DNA of 64,000 nucleotides, from assembly GCF_016834655.1 (NCBI RefSeq), contig NZ_JAENHP010000026.1:80782-144781 (forward strand). The letters run 5' to 3'. Source of the DNA: Paractinoplanes ovalisporus (GTDB lineage Bacteria > Actinomycetota > Actinomycetes > Mycobacteriales > Micromonosporaceae). A program made the position numbers and the translations under genes. Under the pieces are notes generated by a model. It saw only the letters and a list, made by a program, of their open reading frames with translations, made no database searches and was not told the DNA's origin. Of the stretch, positions 25,337 through 35,311 are shown piece after piece; the stretch's first letter is position 1; each line of letters opens with the position of its first letter.

Positions 25337-26854
25337 CCCGTACGTCTTGCGCAACTCCCGCTTGAGCACCTTGAAGCTGGGCCCGAGCGGGAGCGTCTCG
25401 GCGAACCGGATCTGCCGTGGGTATTTGTGCTTGCCGAGCTTCTCGCGCGACCACTCGATCAGTTCCTCGGCCGTGATGCCGCCCGGGTCGGGCACGACCA
25501 CCGCGCAGATCTCCTCGCCGTGCACCGGGTCGGGCACGCCGATCACCGCCACCTGCTGCACGGCCGGGTGCCGGGCCAGCGCCTCCTCGACCTCGCGGGG
25601 ATAGACGTTGAACCCGCCCCGGATCACCAAATCCTTCTTGCGGTCGACGATCGAAATGAAGCCGTTCTCGTCCTTGACGCCGAGGTCTCCCGTACGGAAC
25701 CAGCCGTCGACGACCGCCTCGGCCGTCGCCCCGGGGTTGTTGAGATAGCCCGCGAACACGTTGTGCCCCCGGATCACGATCTCGCCCAGCTCTCCGTCGT
25801 CGAGGAGTTCGATCCGCTCGTCGACCTCGGCTCGGGCGATCTCGACGTCGACACCCCAGATCGGGTGGCCGACCGTGCCCGGCTTCGCGCCGAACGCGGG
25901 CTGGTTGGTGGTCGCGGTCGGCGAGGTCTCGGACAGGCCGTACCCCTCGTAGATCGTCGCGTGGAACGTCTCCGCGAACTTCTCGAGCACCGCCACCGGC
26001 AGCGAGGCGCCGCCCGACACGCAGAGCCGCAGCTCCGGCAGGCGGTCGGCCTTCGCGGCCGCCTCCAGCAGCCCGATGTACATCGTCGGGACGCCGTGGA
26101 AGATCGTCACGTTCTCGCGGACCATCAGCTGGATCGCGGCCTCGCCCGTGAACCGGGCCATCAGCACGATCGTCCCGCCCATCCGGAACGTGCCGTTCAT
26201 GCCCACGGTCTGGCCGAAGGTGTGGAACAGCGGCAGGCAGCCCATGACGACGTCGTCGTCGTTCAGATCGTGGATGTCGAAGACGTTGACCATCGTGTTC
26301 ATCACGAGGTTGAGATGGGTGAGCAGGGCGCCCTTGGGTTTGCCGGTGGTGCCGCTCGTATAGAAGACGACCGCCACGTCCTCGGCTTCGCGGCTCTCGT
26401 ACGTCCGCAGCGGTTTGGCGCCGGTCTCCTCGAGACGGGTCACACCCGGAACCGCCGGACCGACCGAGACCACCGGGATGCCGGCCGTTCCCGCCGCGGC
26501 GGCGGCGTTCTCCAACTGGCTCGAATGGGCCACCAGCAGCTTGGCGCCGCTGTCCTTCAGGACGTACGCGTTCTCCTCGGGGGTGAGGAGCAGGTGCATC
26601 GGGACGATCGTGGCGCCGGCCGCCAGCACCGCGTAATAGACACGGGGGAAGTCGGCCAGGTTGGGGATCTGGATGGCGACGACGTCGCCCGGCTGCACGC
26701 CTTTTTCCCGCAGACTTCCCGCGTATGCGAGGGTCTGTTGCCATAGATCTTTGTACGTGATCCGCTCGGTGGTCAGGCTGTCGATCACGGCGATTTTGTC
26801 GGGATATTTTCGGGCCGACTCCGCCAGGACGGTGGCGAGCGACAACTGGGTCAT
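25316..26854 (-). CDS. Acyl-CoA ligase (FadD-like AMP-binding enzyme)
   Basis: The 512-residue enzyme activates a carboxylic acid to its CoA thioester with ATP. The ATP-binding P-loop YTSGTTGKPKG, the adenylate motif YGLSETSP, the GWFRTGD segment, the hinge DRKKDLVIRGGFNVYP and the catalytic Lys of the C-terminal domain (GPSFKVLKREL) are all present. A GGAGG lies 6 bases before the ATG. The acyl-CoA dehydrogenase gene is 64 bp upstream on the same strand, so the acid activated here is probably handed to that enzyme. Chain length cannot be told from sequence. Confidence 0.93.
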   Translation of the reverse strand: MTQLSLATVLAESARKYPDKIAVIDSLTTERITYKDLWQQTLAYAGSLREKGVQPGDVVAIQIPNLADFPRVYYAVLAAGATIVPMHLLLTPEENAYVLKDSGAKLLVAHSSQLENAAAAAGTAGIPVVSVGPAVPGVTRLEETGAKPLRTYESREAEDVAVVFYTSGTTGKPKGALLTHLNLVMNTMVNVFDIHDLNDDDVVMGCLPLFHTFGQTVGMNGTFRMGGTIVLMARFTGEAAIQLMVRENVTIFHGVPTMYIGLLEAAAKADRLPELRLCVSGGASLPVAVLEKFAETFHATIYEGYGLSETSPTATTNQPAFGAKPGTVGHPIWGVDVEIARAEVDERIELLDDGELGEIVIRGHNVFAGYLNNPGATAEAVVDGWFRTGDLGVKDENGFISIVDRKKDLVIRGGFNVYPREVEEALARHPAVQQVAVIGVPDPVHGEEICAVVVPDPGGITAEELIEWSREKLGKHKYPRQIRFAETLPLGPSFKVLKRELRKTYGSGQQGG

Positions 26855-26918
26855 GCTGAGCCTCCTTGGGCTTGCCTTCCTGGCCCTACGGACGCTTCGC
26901 TGACTCCGGTGCAGTCAG

Positions 26919-28091
26919 TCATGCCAGGTGACCTCCGATCTTGGTGTACCCGCGGAGCAGGTCGCGGGAGATGATCAGGCGCTGCATCTCATCGGTACCT
27001 TCATAGATACGCATAAGTCGCACCTGGCGGTACCACCGTTCGATCGGAAGCTCGCGGGTGTATCCCATCCCGCCGTGGATCTGCATGACCCGGTCCACCA
27101 CGTTGTTGACCATGTTGGCGCCGTAGAGCTTGGCCATCGACGACGCGTGCCGCGGGTCCCAGCCCTGGTCGACGGTCCACGCGGCGCGCAGGATCAGCCA
27201 TCGGGCGGCCTCGATCTCGACCTCGGAGTCGGCCAGCATCCACTGGATGGCCTGGTTCTCGCCGATCGTCCGCCCGAACGTCTCGCGCGTGTTGGCATAG
27301 TCCACCGCCATGCCCAGGGCCCGCTCGGCGATGCCCAGCGCGTTCGACGGGATGAGATAGCGGCCCTTGCCGATCCACTTCATACCCAGCTCGAAGCCCT
27401 GACCGATCTCGCCCAGGATGTTGCGCGCCGGGACCCGTACGTCGTCGAAGATGAGCGACGCCGGCCCGCCCTCGCCCATGGTCTGGATGAACTCGGAACG
27501 CCAGCCCATCTCGCGATCGACCAGGAACGCCGTGGTGCCGCCGCCGCGCACACCCTTCTCGCGGTCGGTCACCGCGACCACGATGACGAAGTCGGCGTCG
27601 TTGCCGTTCGTGATGAACGTCTTCTCCCCGTTGAGCACCCAGTCGTCGCCGTCCGGACGGGCGCTGAGCTTGATGTTGGCCGCGTCCGAACCGGCGCCGG
27701 GCTCGGTGATCGCGAAGCACGAGACGCGGTCGCCCTCGATCGTCGGGACCAGGAACTCCGCCTTCTGCTCGGCATTGGCGTAGTAGAGGATGTTGTCGGC
27801 CTCGCCCCCGAACTTGAACTGCACGAAGGTGCGGCCGACCTCGGTCCAGATCAGCGACTGCAGGACGGCGGGCAGGTCCATGCCGCCGTACTGCTCCGGA
27901 GTGGACAGACCCCAGAAGCCGAACTTCTTGGCCTTCAGTTGCAGCTCGCGCAGTTCGCTGCGGTCCAGGCCGGGCTCATGGCGGCGCTCGCGCAGCAGCG
28001 CCTCCTGTTCCAGCGGCATGACCTCGCGGGTGATGAACTGGCGGGCGGTGTCGCGGATCGCGCGTTCCTCGTCGGTGAGCTCGAAGTCCAT
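26919..28091 (-). CDS. Acyl-CoA dehydrogenase
   Basis: The 390-residue FAD enzyme makes the trans-2-enoyl-CoA in beta-oxidation. It has the flavin-binding FAITEPGAGSDAANI, a second signature GMGYTRELPIERWYRQVRLM and the catalytic Glu in RIYEGTDEMQRL. Unlike the enzyme at 15150 it has the standard catalytic base. It heads a two-gene minus-strand operon with the acyl-CoA ligase. It is divergent from a TetR gene, with palindromes in the 63-bp gap. Confidence 0.93.
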   Translation of the reverse strand: MDFELTDEERAIRDTARQFITREVMPLEQEALLRERRHEPGLDRSELRELQLKAKKFGFWGLSTPEQYGGMDLPAVLQSLIWTEVGRTFVQFKFGGEADNILYYANAEQKAEFLVPTIEGDRVSCFAITEPGAGSDAANIKLSARPDGDDWVLNGEKTFITNGNDADFVIVVAVTDREKGVRGGGTTAFLVDREMGWRSEFIQTMGEGGPASLIFDDVRVPARNILGEIGQGFELGMKWIGKGRYLIPSNALGIAERALGMAVDYANTRETFGRTIGENQAIQWMLADSEVEIEAARWLILRAAWTVDQGWDPRHASSMAKLYGANMVNNVVDRVMQIHGGMGYTRELPIERWYRQVRLMRIYEGTDEMQRLIISRDLLRGYTKIGGHLA

Positions 28092-28106
28092 GCCGTTAAA
28101 CTAGCG

Positions 28107-28133
28107 GTGTAAGTTTTTACACGTCCAGTGTCA
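28107..28133. promoter_or_regulatory. Operator pair, including copy 2 of the 17-bp site
   Basis: GTGTAAGTTTTTACAC (28107-28122) is a perfect 6-4-6 palindrome. It runs into TTACACGTCCAGTGTCA (28117-28133), which matches the operator at 7942-7958 at 14 of 17 positions. The pair fills the gap between the divergent acyl-CoA dehydrogenase and TetR genes. Confidence 0.68.
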
Positions 28134-28154
28134 CTTTTTCGCGGGGGTTCGCGC

Positions 28155-28781
28155 ATGGCTCGGCCACGGCAGGCGCTGCTGACCGCCTCGCGGATCATCG
28201 ACGCCGCCTCGGCGCTGGTCGACGCGGAAGGGCTGGAGGCGCTGTCCACCCGGCGCCTCGCCACCGAGCTGGGCGTGCAGGGGCCGTCTCTCTACAACCA
28301 CTTCCCGACCAAGGCCTCGATCGTCGACGCGGTCGCCGACGCGGTGATCGCCCAGGTCGACGTGTCGGCCTTCGGGGCGTACGAGTGGGACGAGGCGCTG
28401 CGGCGCTGGGCCCGCTCCTACCACGCGGTGCTCGTCGCCCACCCGAACATCGTGCCGGTGCTCGCCCAGGGCCCCGGACGCCGGCCGGGCGGTCTGGCCA
28501 TGGCCGAGGCCGTGTACGGCGCCCTGGTCGACGCCGGGTGGTCCTACGCGCGGGCCACCCACATCGGCGCGCTCATGCGCTACCTCGTCACCGGCTCGGC
28601 GCTCGGCTCGTTCGCGCTCGGCTTCGACGCCGATCCACAGCTCTACGAACGTTATCCACACCTGGGTCACGCACCCCGTCTGGCGGAGCATCATGAAGCC
28701 GTGGACGAGGGCGCCTTCGAACTCGGACTGGACCTGCTGATCAACGGCCTGACGGCCCGCTACGAGATGGGGATCCGCTGA
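28155..28781 (+). CDS. TetR family regulator of the fatty-acid/alcohol oxidation cluster
   Basis: The 208-residue regulator has a TetR helix-turn-helix, LSTRRLATELGVQGPSLYNH, and a TetR_C ligand domain. The start at 28155 is chosen because GGGGG lies 7 bases upstream. It is the first gene of an operon with aldehyde and alcohol dehydrogenases and is divergent from the dehydrogenase/ligase operon. It probably binds the palindromes at 28107-28133 and controls both directions. It is also the best candidate for the operator at 7942, although the TetR at 16349 cannot be excluded. Confidence 0.88.
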   Translation: MARPRQALLTASRIIDAASALVDAEGLEALSTRRLATELGVQGPSLYNHFPTKASIVDAVADAVIAQVDVSAFGAYEWDEALRRWARSYHAVLVAHPNIVPVLAQGPGRRPGGLAMAEAVYGALVDAGWSYARATHIGALMRYLVTGSALGSFALGFDADPQLYERYPHLGHAPRLAEHHEAVDEGAFELGLDLLINGLTARYEMGIR

Positions 28782-30172
28782 TGACAACGCTCGACCGGCC
28801 ACACCTCTACATCGACGGGCAGTGGACCCCGCCGGCCTCCTCCGAGACCATCGCGGTCGAGAACCCGGCGACCGAAGAGGTGCTGGCCCACGTGCCGGCG
28901 GGCACGGCGGCCGATGTCGATCGGGCCGTCGCCGCCGCCCGGGCCGCCTTCCCCGCCTGGTCCGTCGCGTCCGACCGGGCCCAGGTGCTCGACCGGCTGC
29001 ACACGGCCCTGGCCTCGCGCGCGGCCGAGATCGCCCGGGTGGTCGGCCTCGAACTGGGCACCCCTCTCAAGATCGCCAAAGCGGTCCAGGCCGGCCTTCC
29101 GCTCACGGTCCTCCGGTCGTACGCCGACCTGGTCCTTCCGCCGCCGGAGACCATCGGCAACTCGACCGTCGTACGCGAGCCCATCGGTGTGGTCGGCGCG
29201 ATCACCCCGTGGAACTATCCGCTGCACCAGGTCGTCGCCAAGGTGGCAGCCGCGCTGGCGGCGGGGTGCACGGTCGTGCTCAAGCCGAGCGAGCTGACCC
29301 CGCTGGTGGCGTTCCTGCTGGTCGACGCGGCTTCCGAGGCCGGCGTGCCACCGGGCGTGCTCAACGTGGTGACCGGCACCGGCCCGGTCGTCGGGGCGGC
29401 CATCGCCGGGCACCCCGACGTCGATATGGTGTCGTTCACCGGCTCGACCGCGACCGGCCGCGCGATCACCCACGCCGCCGCCGACCGGATCGCCAAGGTC
29501 GCGCTCGAGCTGGGCGGCAAGTCGGCCAACGTGATCCTCGCCGACGCCGATGTGACGCGCGCGGTGAAGGTGGGGGTCGGCAACGCCTACCTCAACTCGG
29601 GTCAGACCTGCACGGCGTGGACCCGGATGCTGGTGCACGAGAGCGTCTACGACGAGGCCGTGTCGCTGGCCGCCAAGACCGCCGGTGGTTACACCGTGGG
29701 CGATCCCTTCGACGAGTCGACGCGGCTCGGTCCGCTGGTATCGGCCGCTCAGCGCGACCGCGTACTCGGTTTCGTCGCGCGAGCCTCCGCCCGTATGGTG
29801 GCGGGCGATTCTCCCGTGCCGCAAAAGGGATACTTCGTCGCGCCGACCGTCTTCGCCGATGTCGACCCCGACAGCGAACTGGCCCAGGAAGAGATCTTCG
29901 GCCCGGTGTTGTCGATCATCCCGTTCTCGTCGGACGACGAGGCCGTGGCCATCGCCAACAACTCGAAATACGGCCTGGCCGGCGGCGTCTGGGGTTCCGA
30001 AGAGCGCGCGCTGGCGGTGGCCGCCCGGATGCGGACGGGTCAGGTCGACATCAACGGCGGCGCCTTCAATCCGCGGGCGCCCTTCGGCGGATACAAACAA
30101 TCAGGTGTCGGACGCGAGCTGGGCGTGCACGGTCTCGCCGAGTTCCAGCAGGTGAAGGCGATCCAGCGATGA
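28781..30172 (+). CDS. Aldehyde dehydrogenase (NAD(P)+)
   Basis: The 463-residue enzyme oxidises an aldehyde to a carboxylic acid. The catalytic Cys277 (SGQTCTAW), the general base Glu243 (LELGGKSAN), the coenzyme-binding FTGSTATGRAI and the early Asn in ITPWNYPLHQ are all present. It starts in the TetR stop (TGATG) and ends in the alcohol dehydrogenase start (ATGA). Its product is a likely substrate for the acyl-CoA ligase of the divergent operon. Confidence 0.94.
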   Translation: MTTLDRPHLYIDGQWTPPASSETIAVENPATEEVLAHVPAGTAADVDRAVAAARAAFPAWSVASDRAQVLDRLHTALASRAAEIARVVGLELGTPLKIAKAVQAGLPLTVLRSYADLVLPPPETIGNSTVVREPIGVVGAITPWNYPLHQVVAKVAAALAAGCTVVLKPSELTPLVAFLLVDAASEAGVPPGVLNVVTGTGPVVGAAIAGHPDVDMVSFTGSTATGRAITHAAADRIAKVALELGGKSANVILADADVTRAVKVGVGNAYLNSGQTCTAWTRMLVHESVYDEAVSLAAKTAGGYTVGDPFDESTRLGPLVSAAQRDRVLGFVARASARMVAGDSPVPQKGYFVAPTVFADVDPDSELAQEEIFGPVLSIIPFSSDDEAVAIANNSKYGLAGGVWGSEERALAVAARMRTGQVDINGGAFNPRAPFGGYKQSGVGRELGVHGLAEFQQVKAIQR

Positions 30173-31257
30173 CCGCATATTTCAACGGCCTGGTGCTGCG
30201 CTCCGGCGGCACCCGGCCCGACGTCGCCGAGCTGCACATGCCCGAGGTCGGGCCCGGCCAGGTGCGGGTCCGGGTGCGCGCGGCCGGTGTCTGCCACTCC
30301 GACCTGTCCATGGTGAACGGAACCATCAAACCGTCGTACCCGCTGGTGCTGGGCCACGAGGCGGCGGGCGAGGTGGTCGAGATCGGCGACCACGTGACCC
30401 GGGCCGCGGTCGGCGACCACGTGGTGCTCAACTGGCAGCCCGCGTGCCGCAGCTGCTGGTTCTGCGACCAGGGCGAGCCGTGGCTGTGCTCCACGTCCTC
30501 CGGCGTCGCCTCCTTGGAGAACGGCGTGACGCTCGACGGCGGGCCCGTGCATGTCGCCCTGGGTCTGGGTGCCTTCGCCGAGCAGGTGGTAGCCCCCGAA
30601 AACGCCGTGATCCGGGTGCCGTCGTCGCTCCCGCTGGAGCTGGCCGCCCTGCTGAGCTGCGGCGTCCTCACCGGCGCGGGCGCCGTCCGCAACACCGCCC
30701 AGGTCCGCCCCGGCGAGTCGGTCGTGGTGATCGGTCTGGGCGGCGTCGGCCTCTCGGTGGTGGCCGCGGCCCGCGCGGCCGGCGCCGCCGCGGTGATCGC
30801 GGTCGACGTCTCCGAGTCGAAGAAGGCCCTGGCCGAGTCGGCCGGCGCCACCGACTTCGTGGTCTCGTCCGACGCCCTCTCCAAAGAGATCCGCTCCCGC
30901 ACGTCGGGCCGCGGCGCCGACCACGCCTTCGAATGCGTGGGCCGAGCCACCACCATCCGCGCGGCGTGGCGGGCCACCCGCCGCGGCGGCAAGGTCACGG
31001 TCGTCGGCATGGGCTCGAACGACGACGTGGTGTCGCTCTCGGCCCTCGACATCTTCTCGTCGGCCCGCACCCTGCGTTCCTCGGTCTACGGCTCGGCCGA
31101 CTTCGACGTAGAGATCCCCCGCCTGGCCGAAGAAGTCCAGGCCGGCCGCCTGAAGCTGGACCACCTCATCACCGACCGCATCGGCTTGGCCGAGGTGCCC
31201 GACGCGTTCGACCGAATGACCCGAGGCGAGGGCGCCCGCTCCGTGGTCGCCCTGTGA
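30169..31257 (+). CDS. Zinc-dependent alcohol dehydrogenase (MDR family)
   Basis: The 362-residue protein is a class III-like medium-chain alcohol dehydrogenase. The catalytic zinc ligands are in AAGVCHSDLS and GHEAAGEV. The structural zinc site is CRSCWFCDQGEPWLC, and the Rossmann motif is GLGGVGLSVV. It is coupled to the aldehyde dehydrogenase gene by ATGA, so together the two turn an alcohol into an acid. Mycothiol-dependent formaldehyde dehydrogenase is an alternative, but no mycothiol-specific feature is evident. Confidence 0.92.
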   Translation: MTAYFNGLVLRSGGTRPDVAELHMPEVGPGQVRVRVRAAGVCHSDLSMVNGTIKPSYPLVLGHEAAGEVVEIGDHVTRAAVGDHVVLNWQPACRSCWFCDQGEPWLCSTSSGVASLENGVTLDGGPVHVALGLGAFAEQVVAPENAVIRVPSSLPLELAALLSCGVLTGAGAVRNTAQVRPGESVVVIGLGGVGLSVVAAARAAGAAAVIAVDVSESKKALAESAGATDFVVSSDALSKEIRSRTSGRGADHAFECVGRATTIRAAWRATRRGGKVTVVGMGSNDDVVSLSALDIFSSARTLRSSVYGSADFDVEIPRLAEEVQAGRLKLDHLITDRIGLAEVPDAFDRMTRGEGARSVVAL

Positions 31258-31264
31258 GCCGGCC

Positions 31265-31780
31265 ATGACCACGGTCCCCGACTGGATGCGGCCACCCCGC
31301 GCCGAAGGCTGGTATGCCGACGACCTCGACCATCTCCCCGACGCGCCGCCACACATCGAGCTGATCGACGGGATGCTGGTCTTCAGGGCCGTCCCCCAGC
31401 AGGTCTGGCACAGCCGCCTCGTCACCGCGCTGGCGGCAACGATGGCGAAACAGACCCCGCAGGGCATCGACGTCGAGCGGGAAATGACGATCACGCTCGG
31501 CGAGCGGGACCGCACCTTCTTCACACCCGATTCCGTCCTTCTGGTCGGCGAGGTGGAGTCGCCGGAGTCAGCGCACCGCGATCGGACGGTCAAGCTCCGC
31601 AAGTACGCCGAAGACGGCATCCGGCACTACTGGCGCGTCGAGAACGAGACCTGGGCGCCAGTCATACACACCTACGAGCTCGACGGGCCGACCCGGCTGC
31701 ACGCGCCGACCGGCATCTTCCGCGAAGAACTACGCACATCGAAGCCGTTCGCTTCGTCGAAGACCTGCCGCGCTCGCTGA
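31265..31780 (+). CDS. Uma2-family (DUF820) nuclease-fold protein, probably degenerate
   Basis: The 171-residue frame opens like an actinobacterial Uma2 protein (HIELIDGMLVF then WHSRLVTALA) and later has LLVGEVESPESAHRDRTVKL and RHYWRVE. Between MTITLGER and DRTFFTPDS about 20 residues that normally carry the RPEPD motif appear to be missing, removing one catalytic Asp of the PD-(D/E)xK fold. The end is also abnormal: after RTSKPF the frame runs into ASSKTCRAR, encoded opposite the tail of an antitoxin gene. The comparison is with the family as I remember it. It is likely a remnant. Confidence 0.7.
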   Translation: MTTVPDWMRPPRAEGWYADDLDHLPDAPPHIELIDGMLVFRAVPQQVWHSRLVTALAATMAKQTPQGIDVEREMTITLGERDRTFFTPDSVLLVGEVESPESAHRDRTVKLRKYAEDGIRHYWRVENETWAPVIHTYELDGPTRLHAPTGIFREELRTSKPFASSKTCRAR

Positions 31781-31998
31781 CGAGCTTCCTCGGAGACCGG
31801 TCCTTTGCGGCTCTCATAGTCGGCCAAATACTCGTCGAGCACCTGGCCACGCAGCTCCCGCTCAACTGCTTCGGCAATGAACGCGGAGAACTCCCGCTTG
31901 CCGACCCGCGCCCGGATCGCCTCAGCGGTCCCTTCAGGCAGCGACAGGCTCACCCGTGTCGCCGGTCCCTCGCCGATGCGGTACACCGCTTCGCTCAT
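31672..31998 (-). CDS. Orphan ribbon-helix-helix antitoxin-like protein with altered tail
   Basis: The 108-residue frame begins like a VapB/CopG-type antitoxin: ATRVSLSLPEGTAEAIRARV (beta strand and helix), then FSAFIAEAVERELRG and an acidic C-terminal helix ending RARQVFDEA. After that the residues (NGFDVRSSSRKMPVG) come from the opposite strand of the Uma2 gene and look foreign. Such antitoxin genes usually precede a PIN toxin gene; none follows here. A deletion seems to have joined the 3' ends of this gene and the Uma2 gene and removed the toxin. Confidence 0.6.
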   Translation of the reverse strand: MSEAVYRIGEGPATRVSLSLPEGTAEAIRARVGKREFSAFIAEAVERELRGQVLDEYLADYESRKGPVSEEARQRARQVFDEANGFDVRSSSRKMPVGACSRVGPSSS

Positions 31999-32085
31999 CG
32001 TCCCAGGTTGTCAAACGAGTAGGAAAACCGCCACGGCCTGCGGAATCGACCGGCACACCGAACTCCGCAGGAGACGTCGAAACCG

Positions 32086-33171
<1,086 letters not shown>

Positions 33172-33272
33172 GGAAGCCCAGTCTACGCAGCACCCCGCGA
33201 CCACGGCCCCACGCACCTTCATGTCCGAATCCCGCCAGCCAACGGCCGTACGGCGAGAGCAGACTCAGGGGC

Positions 33273-34691
33273 ATGGAACTGGACTTCGAACGGTGTTACC
33301 GCGCCGTGGACAGCCGGGACCAGCGCTTCGACGGCTGGTTCTGCACCGCGGTGACCAGCACCGGCATCTACTGCCGCCCGTCCTGCCCGGCGATGACCCC
33401 GAAGCGGGAGAACGTCCGCTTCTACCCGAGCGCGGCCGCCGCCCAGCGGGCCGGGTTCCGCGCCTGCAAGCGCTGCCGGCCCGACGCCGCGCCCGGTTCA
33501 CCCGAGTGGGACGTGCGGGCCGACCTGGTCGGGCGGGCGATGCGGCTGATCTCCGACGGCGTGGTCGACCGCGACGGCGTGCCGGGCCTGGCGAGCCGTC
33601 TCGGCTACACCGAACGCCACCTCAACCGGCTGCTCACCGCCGAGCTCGGCGCCGGTCCGCTGGCACTGGCCCGGGCGCAGCGCGCGCAGACCGCCCGCAT
33701 CCTCATCGAGACGACCGACCTGGGTCTGGCCGAGATCGCCTTCGCGGCCGGTTTCGGCAGCGTGCGGCAGTTCAACGACACGATTCAGGAGGTGTACGCG
33801 CAGGCGCCCGGCCGGTTGCGCGAGACGCGCCGGATCACGCACGCCGAGGCGGGCACGATCAACCTCCGGCTCGCCTACCGGTCACCGTTGCACGTCGCGT
33901 CACTGCTCGATTTCCTCGAGATCCGAGCGCTCCCAGGTGTGGAGGAGCGCACCGGAAACACGTACGGGCGCGGTCTGTCCTTGCCGCACGGAAGCGCGAC
34001 CGTCTCACTCACCCCGGCCGACCGCTGGGTCTCGGCGACGCTGCGGCTCAGCGACGTGCGGGATCTCGCGCCGGCTGTGGCCCGCTGCCGCCGGCTCTTC
34101 GATCTGGACGCCGATCCCGAGGCCGTCGACGCGACGCTGGGTGCCGATCCCGCGTTCGCCGAGGCGGTCAAGATCGAGCCCGGCGTACGGGTTCCCCGCT
34201 CGGTCGACGGTTTCGAAATGGCCGTGCGGGCGGTCGTCGGGCAGCAGGTCAGCGTGTCCGGCGCCCGCACGACGCTGGGCCGCATGATCCGTCCGTTCCG
34301 GAAGCCGGACACGCTGGTCGGATTCCCGTCAGCGGCCGAGATCGCCGCTCTGCCGGACACCGCGTTCGGCATGCCGGCGGCGCGGCGCGGGACGGTCCGG
34401 GCGCTGGCGGACGCGGTGGCCGACGGCAAGATCGATCTGAATCCGGGCGCGGACCGTGAGGAGACGGTCGCGCGCCTGACCGAGCTGCCGGGGATCGGCG
34501 CGTGGACCGCGGGTTACGTCGCCATGCGCGCGATCGGCGATCCCGACGTCTTCCTCCCCACCGACCTGGCCGTTCGCCGCGGCGCCAAGGCCCTCGGCCT
34601 GCCCGACACACCCAAGGTCCTTTCCGCGTACGCCGAGAGGTGGCGACCGTGGCGCTCCTACGCGCTCATCCGCCTGTGGAGGGCGTCCTGA
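33273..34691 (+). CDS. Ada-type regulator fused to AlkA 3-methyladenine DNA glycosylase
   Basis: The 472-residue fusion has three parts. Residues 1-75 form the Ada zinc/methyl-phosphotriester domain (FCTAVTSTGIYCRPSCPA and CKRC), in which the first Cys accepts methyl from DNA phosphate. Residues 80-185 form an AraC-type helix-turn-helix. Residues 190-472 form the AlkA glycosylase with the HhH motif LPGIGAWTAGYVAMRAIG and the catalytic Asp in FLPTDLAVRR. It therefore senses methylated DNA, activates transcription and removes alkylated purines. The Ada C-terminal methyltransferase domain is absent and is supplied by the next gene, 79 bp downstream. Confidence 0.93.
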   Translation: MELDFERCYRAVDSRDQRFDGWFCTAVTSTGIYCRPSCPAMTPKRENVRFYPSAAAAQRAGFRACKRCRPDAAPGSPEWDVRADLVGRAMRLISDGVVDRDGVPGLASRLGYTERHLNRLLTAELGAGPLALARAQRAQTARILIETTDLGLAEIAFAAGFGSVRQFNDTIQEVYAQAPGRLRETRRITHAEAGTINLRLAYRSPLHVASLLDFLEIRALPGVEERTGNTYGRGLSLPHGSATVSLTPADRWVSATLRLSDVRDLAPAVARCRRLFDLDADPEAVDATLGADPAFAEAVKIEPGVRVPRSVDGFEMAVRAVVGQQVSVSGARTTLGRMIRPFRKPDTLVGFPSAAEIAALPDTAFGMPAARRGTVRALADAVADGKIDLNPGADREETVARLTELPGIGAWTAGYVAMRAIGDPDVFLPTDLAVRRGAKALGLPDTPKVLSAYAERWRPWRSYALIRLWRAS

Positions 34692-34770
34692 GTTATCCAC
34701 AGGCTCACAAGATCTTTCCCGTGGCGGCTCGGAAGGGGCCAAGCTGTGGACCGACCCCCTGGAGGACATC

Positions 34771-35271
34771 ATGATGAAGTACCGCACCCTCGACACCGCC
34801 GCCGGCCCGTTCACCCTGGTCGTGAACCGTGTGGGCGCCGTGCGCGCGGCCGGTTTCACACCCGATGTGAACGATCTGCTCCCGCTCATCCATCCGCTCC
34901 TGAGCGGCCGGGCCGAACCGGCCGACGACGTGGGACCGGCGGCCGGCCTCATCCGGTCCTATTTCGACGGTGATCGCACGGCGCTCGACTCCGTCGAGGT
35001 CGAGCAGCACAGCAGCGGCGAGTTCATGCGCTACGCGTGGAAGGTCATGCGCGACATCAAACCGGGCTCCCCGGTGACCTACACCGAGTTCGCCCGGCTC
35101 AGCGGCCGCCCGGCCGCGGTGCGGGGTGCGGCCTCGGCCTGCGCGCGCAACCCGGTCGCGCTCATCACGCCGTGCCACCGGGTGCTGCGCACCGACGGGT
35201 CTCTCGGCGGCTACCGCTGGGGCCTGCCGGTCAAGCGACTTCTGCTCGACTTCGAAGAGGCGGCTTCTTAA
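34771..35271 (+). CDS. ogt: Methylated-DNA-[protein]-cysteine S-methyltransferase
   Basis: The 166-residue suicide repair protein moves the methyl group from O6-methylguanine to its own Cys. The active site is PCHRV, and the flanking helix-turn-helix is seen in TYTEFARLSGRPAAVRGAA. GGAGG lies 5 bases before the first of two adjacent ATGs; either could be used. Together with the Ada-AlkA fusion upstream it forms an adaptive-response unit against alkylation damage. A TTATCCACA box (34693-34701) lies in the gap before it. Confidence 0.93.
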   Translation: MMKYRTLDTAAGPFTLVVNRVGAVRAAGFTPDVNDLLPLIHPLLSGRAEPADDVGPAAGLIRSYFDGDRTALDSVEVEQHSSGEFMRYAWKVMRDIKPGSPVTYTEFARLSGRPAAVRGAASACARNPVALITPCHRVLRTDGSLGGYRWGLPVKRLLLDFEEAAS

Positions 35272-35311
35272 TGACAGGTCGAATGCCGCGGGCCGCTCTA
35301 GCATTCAGGCC

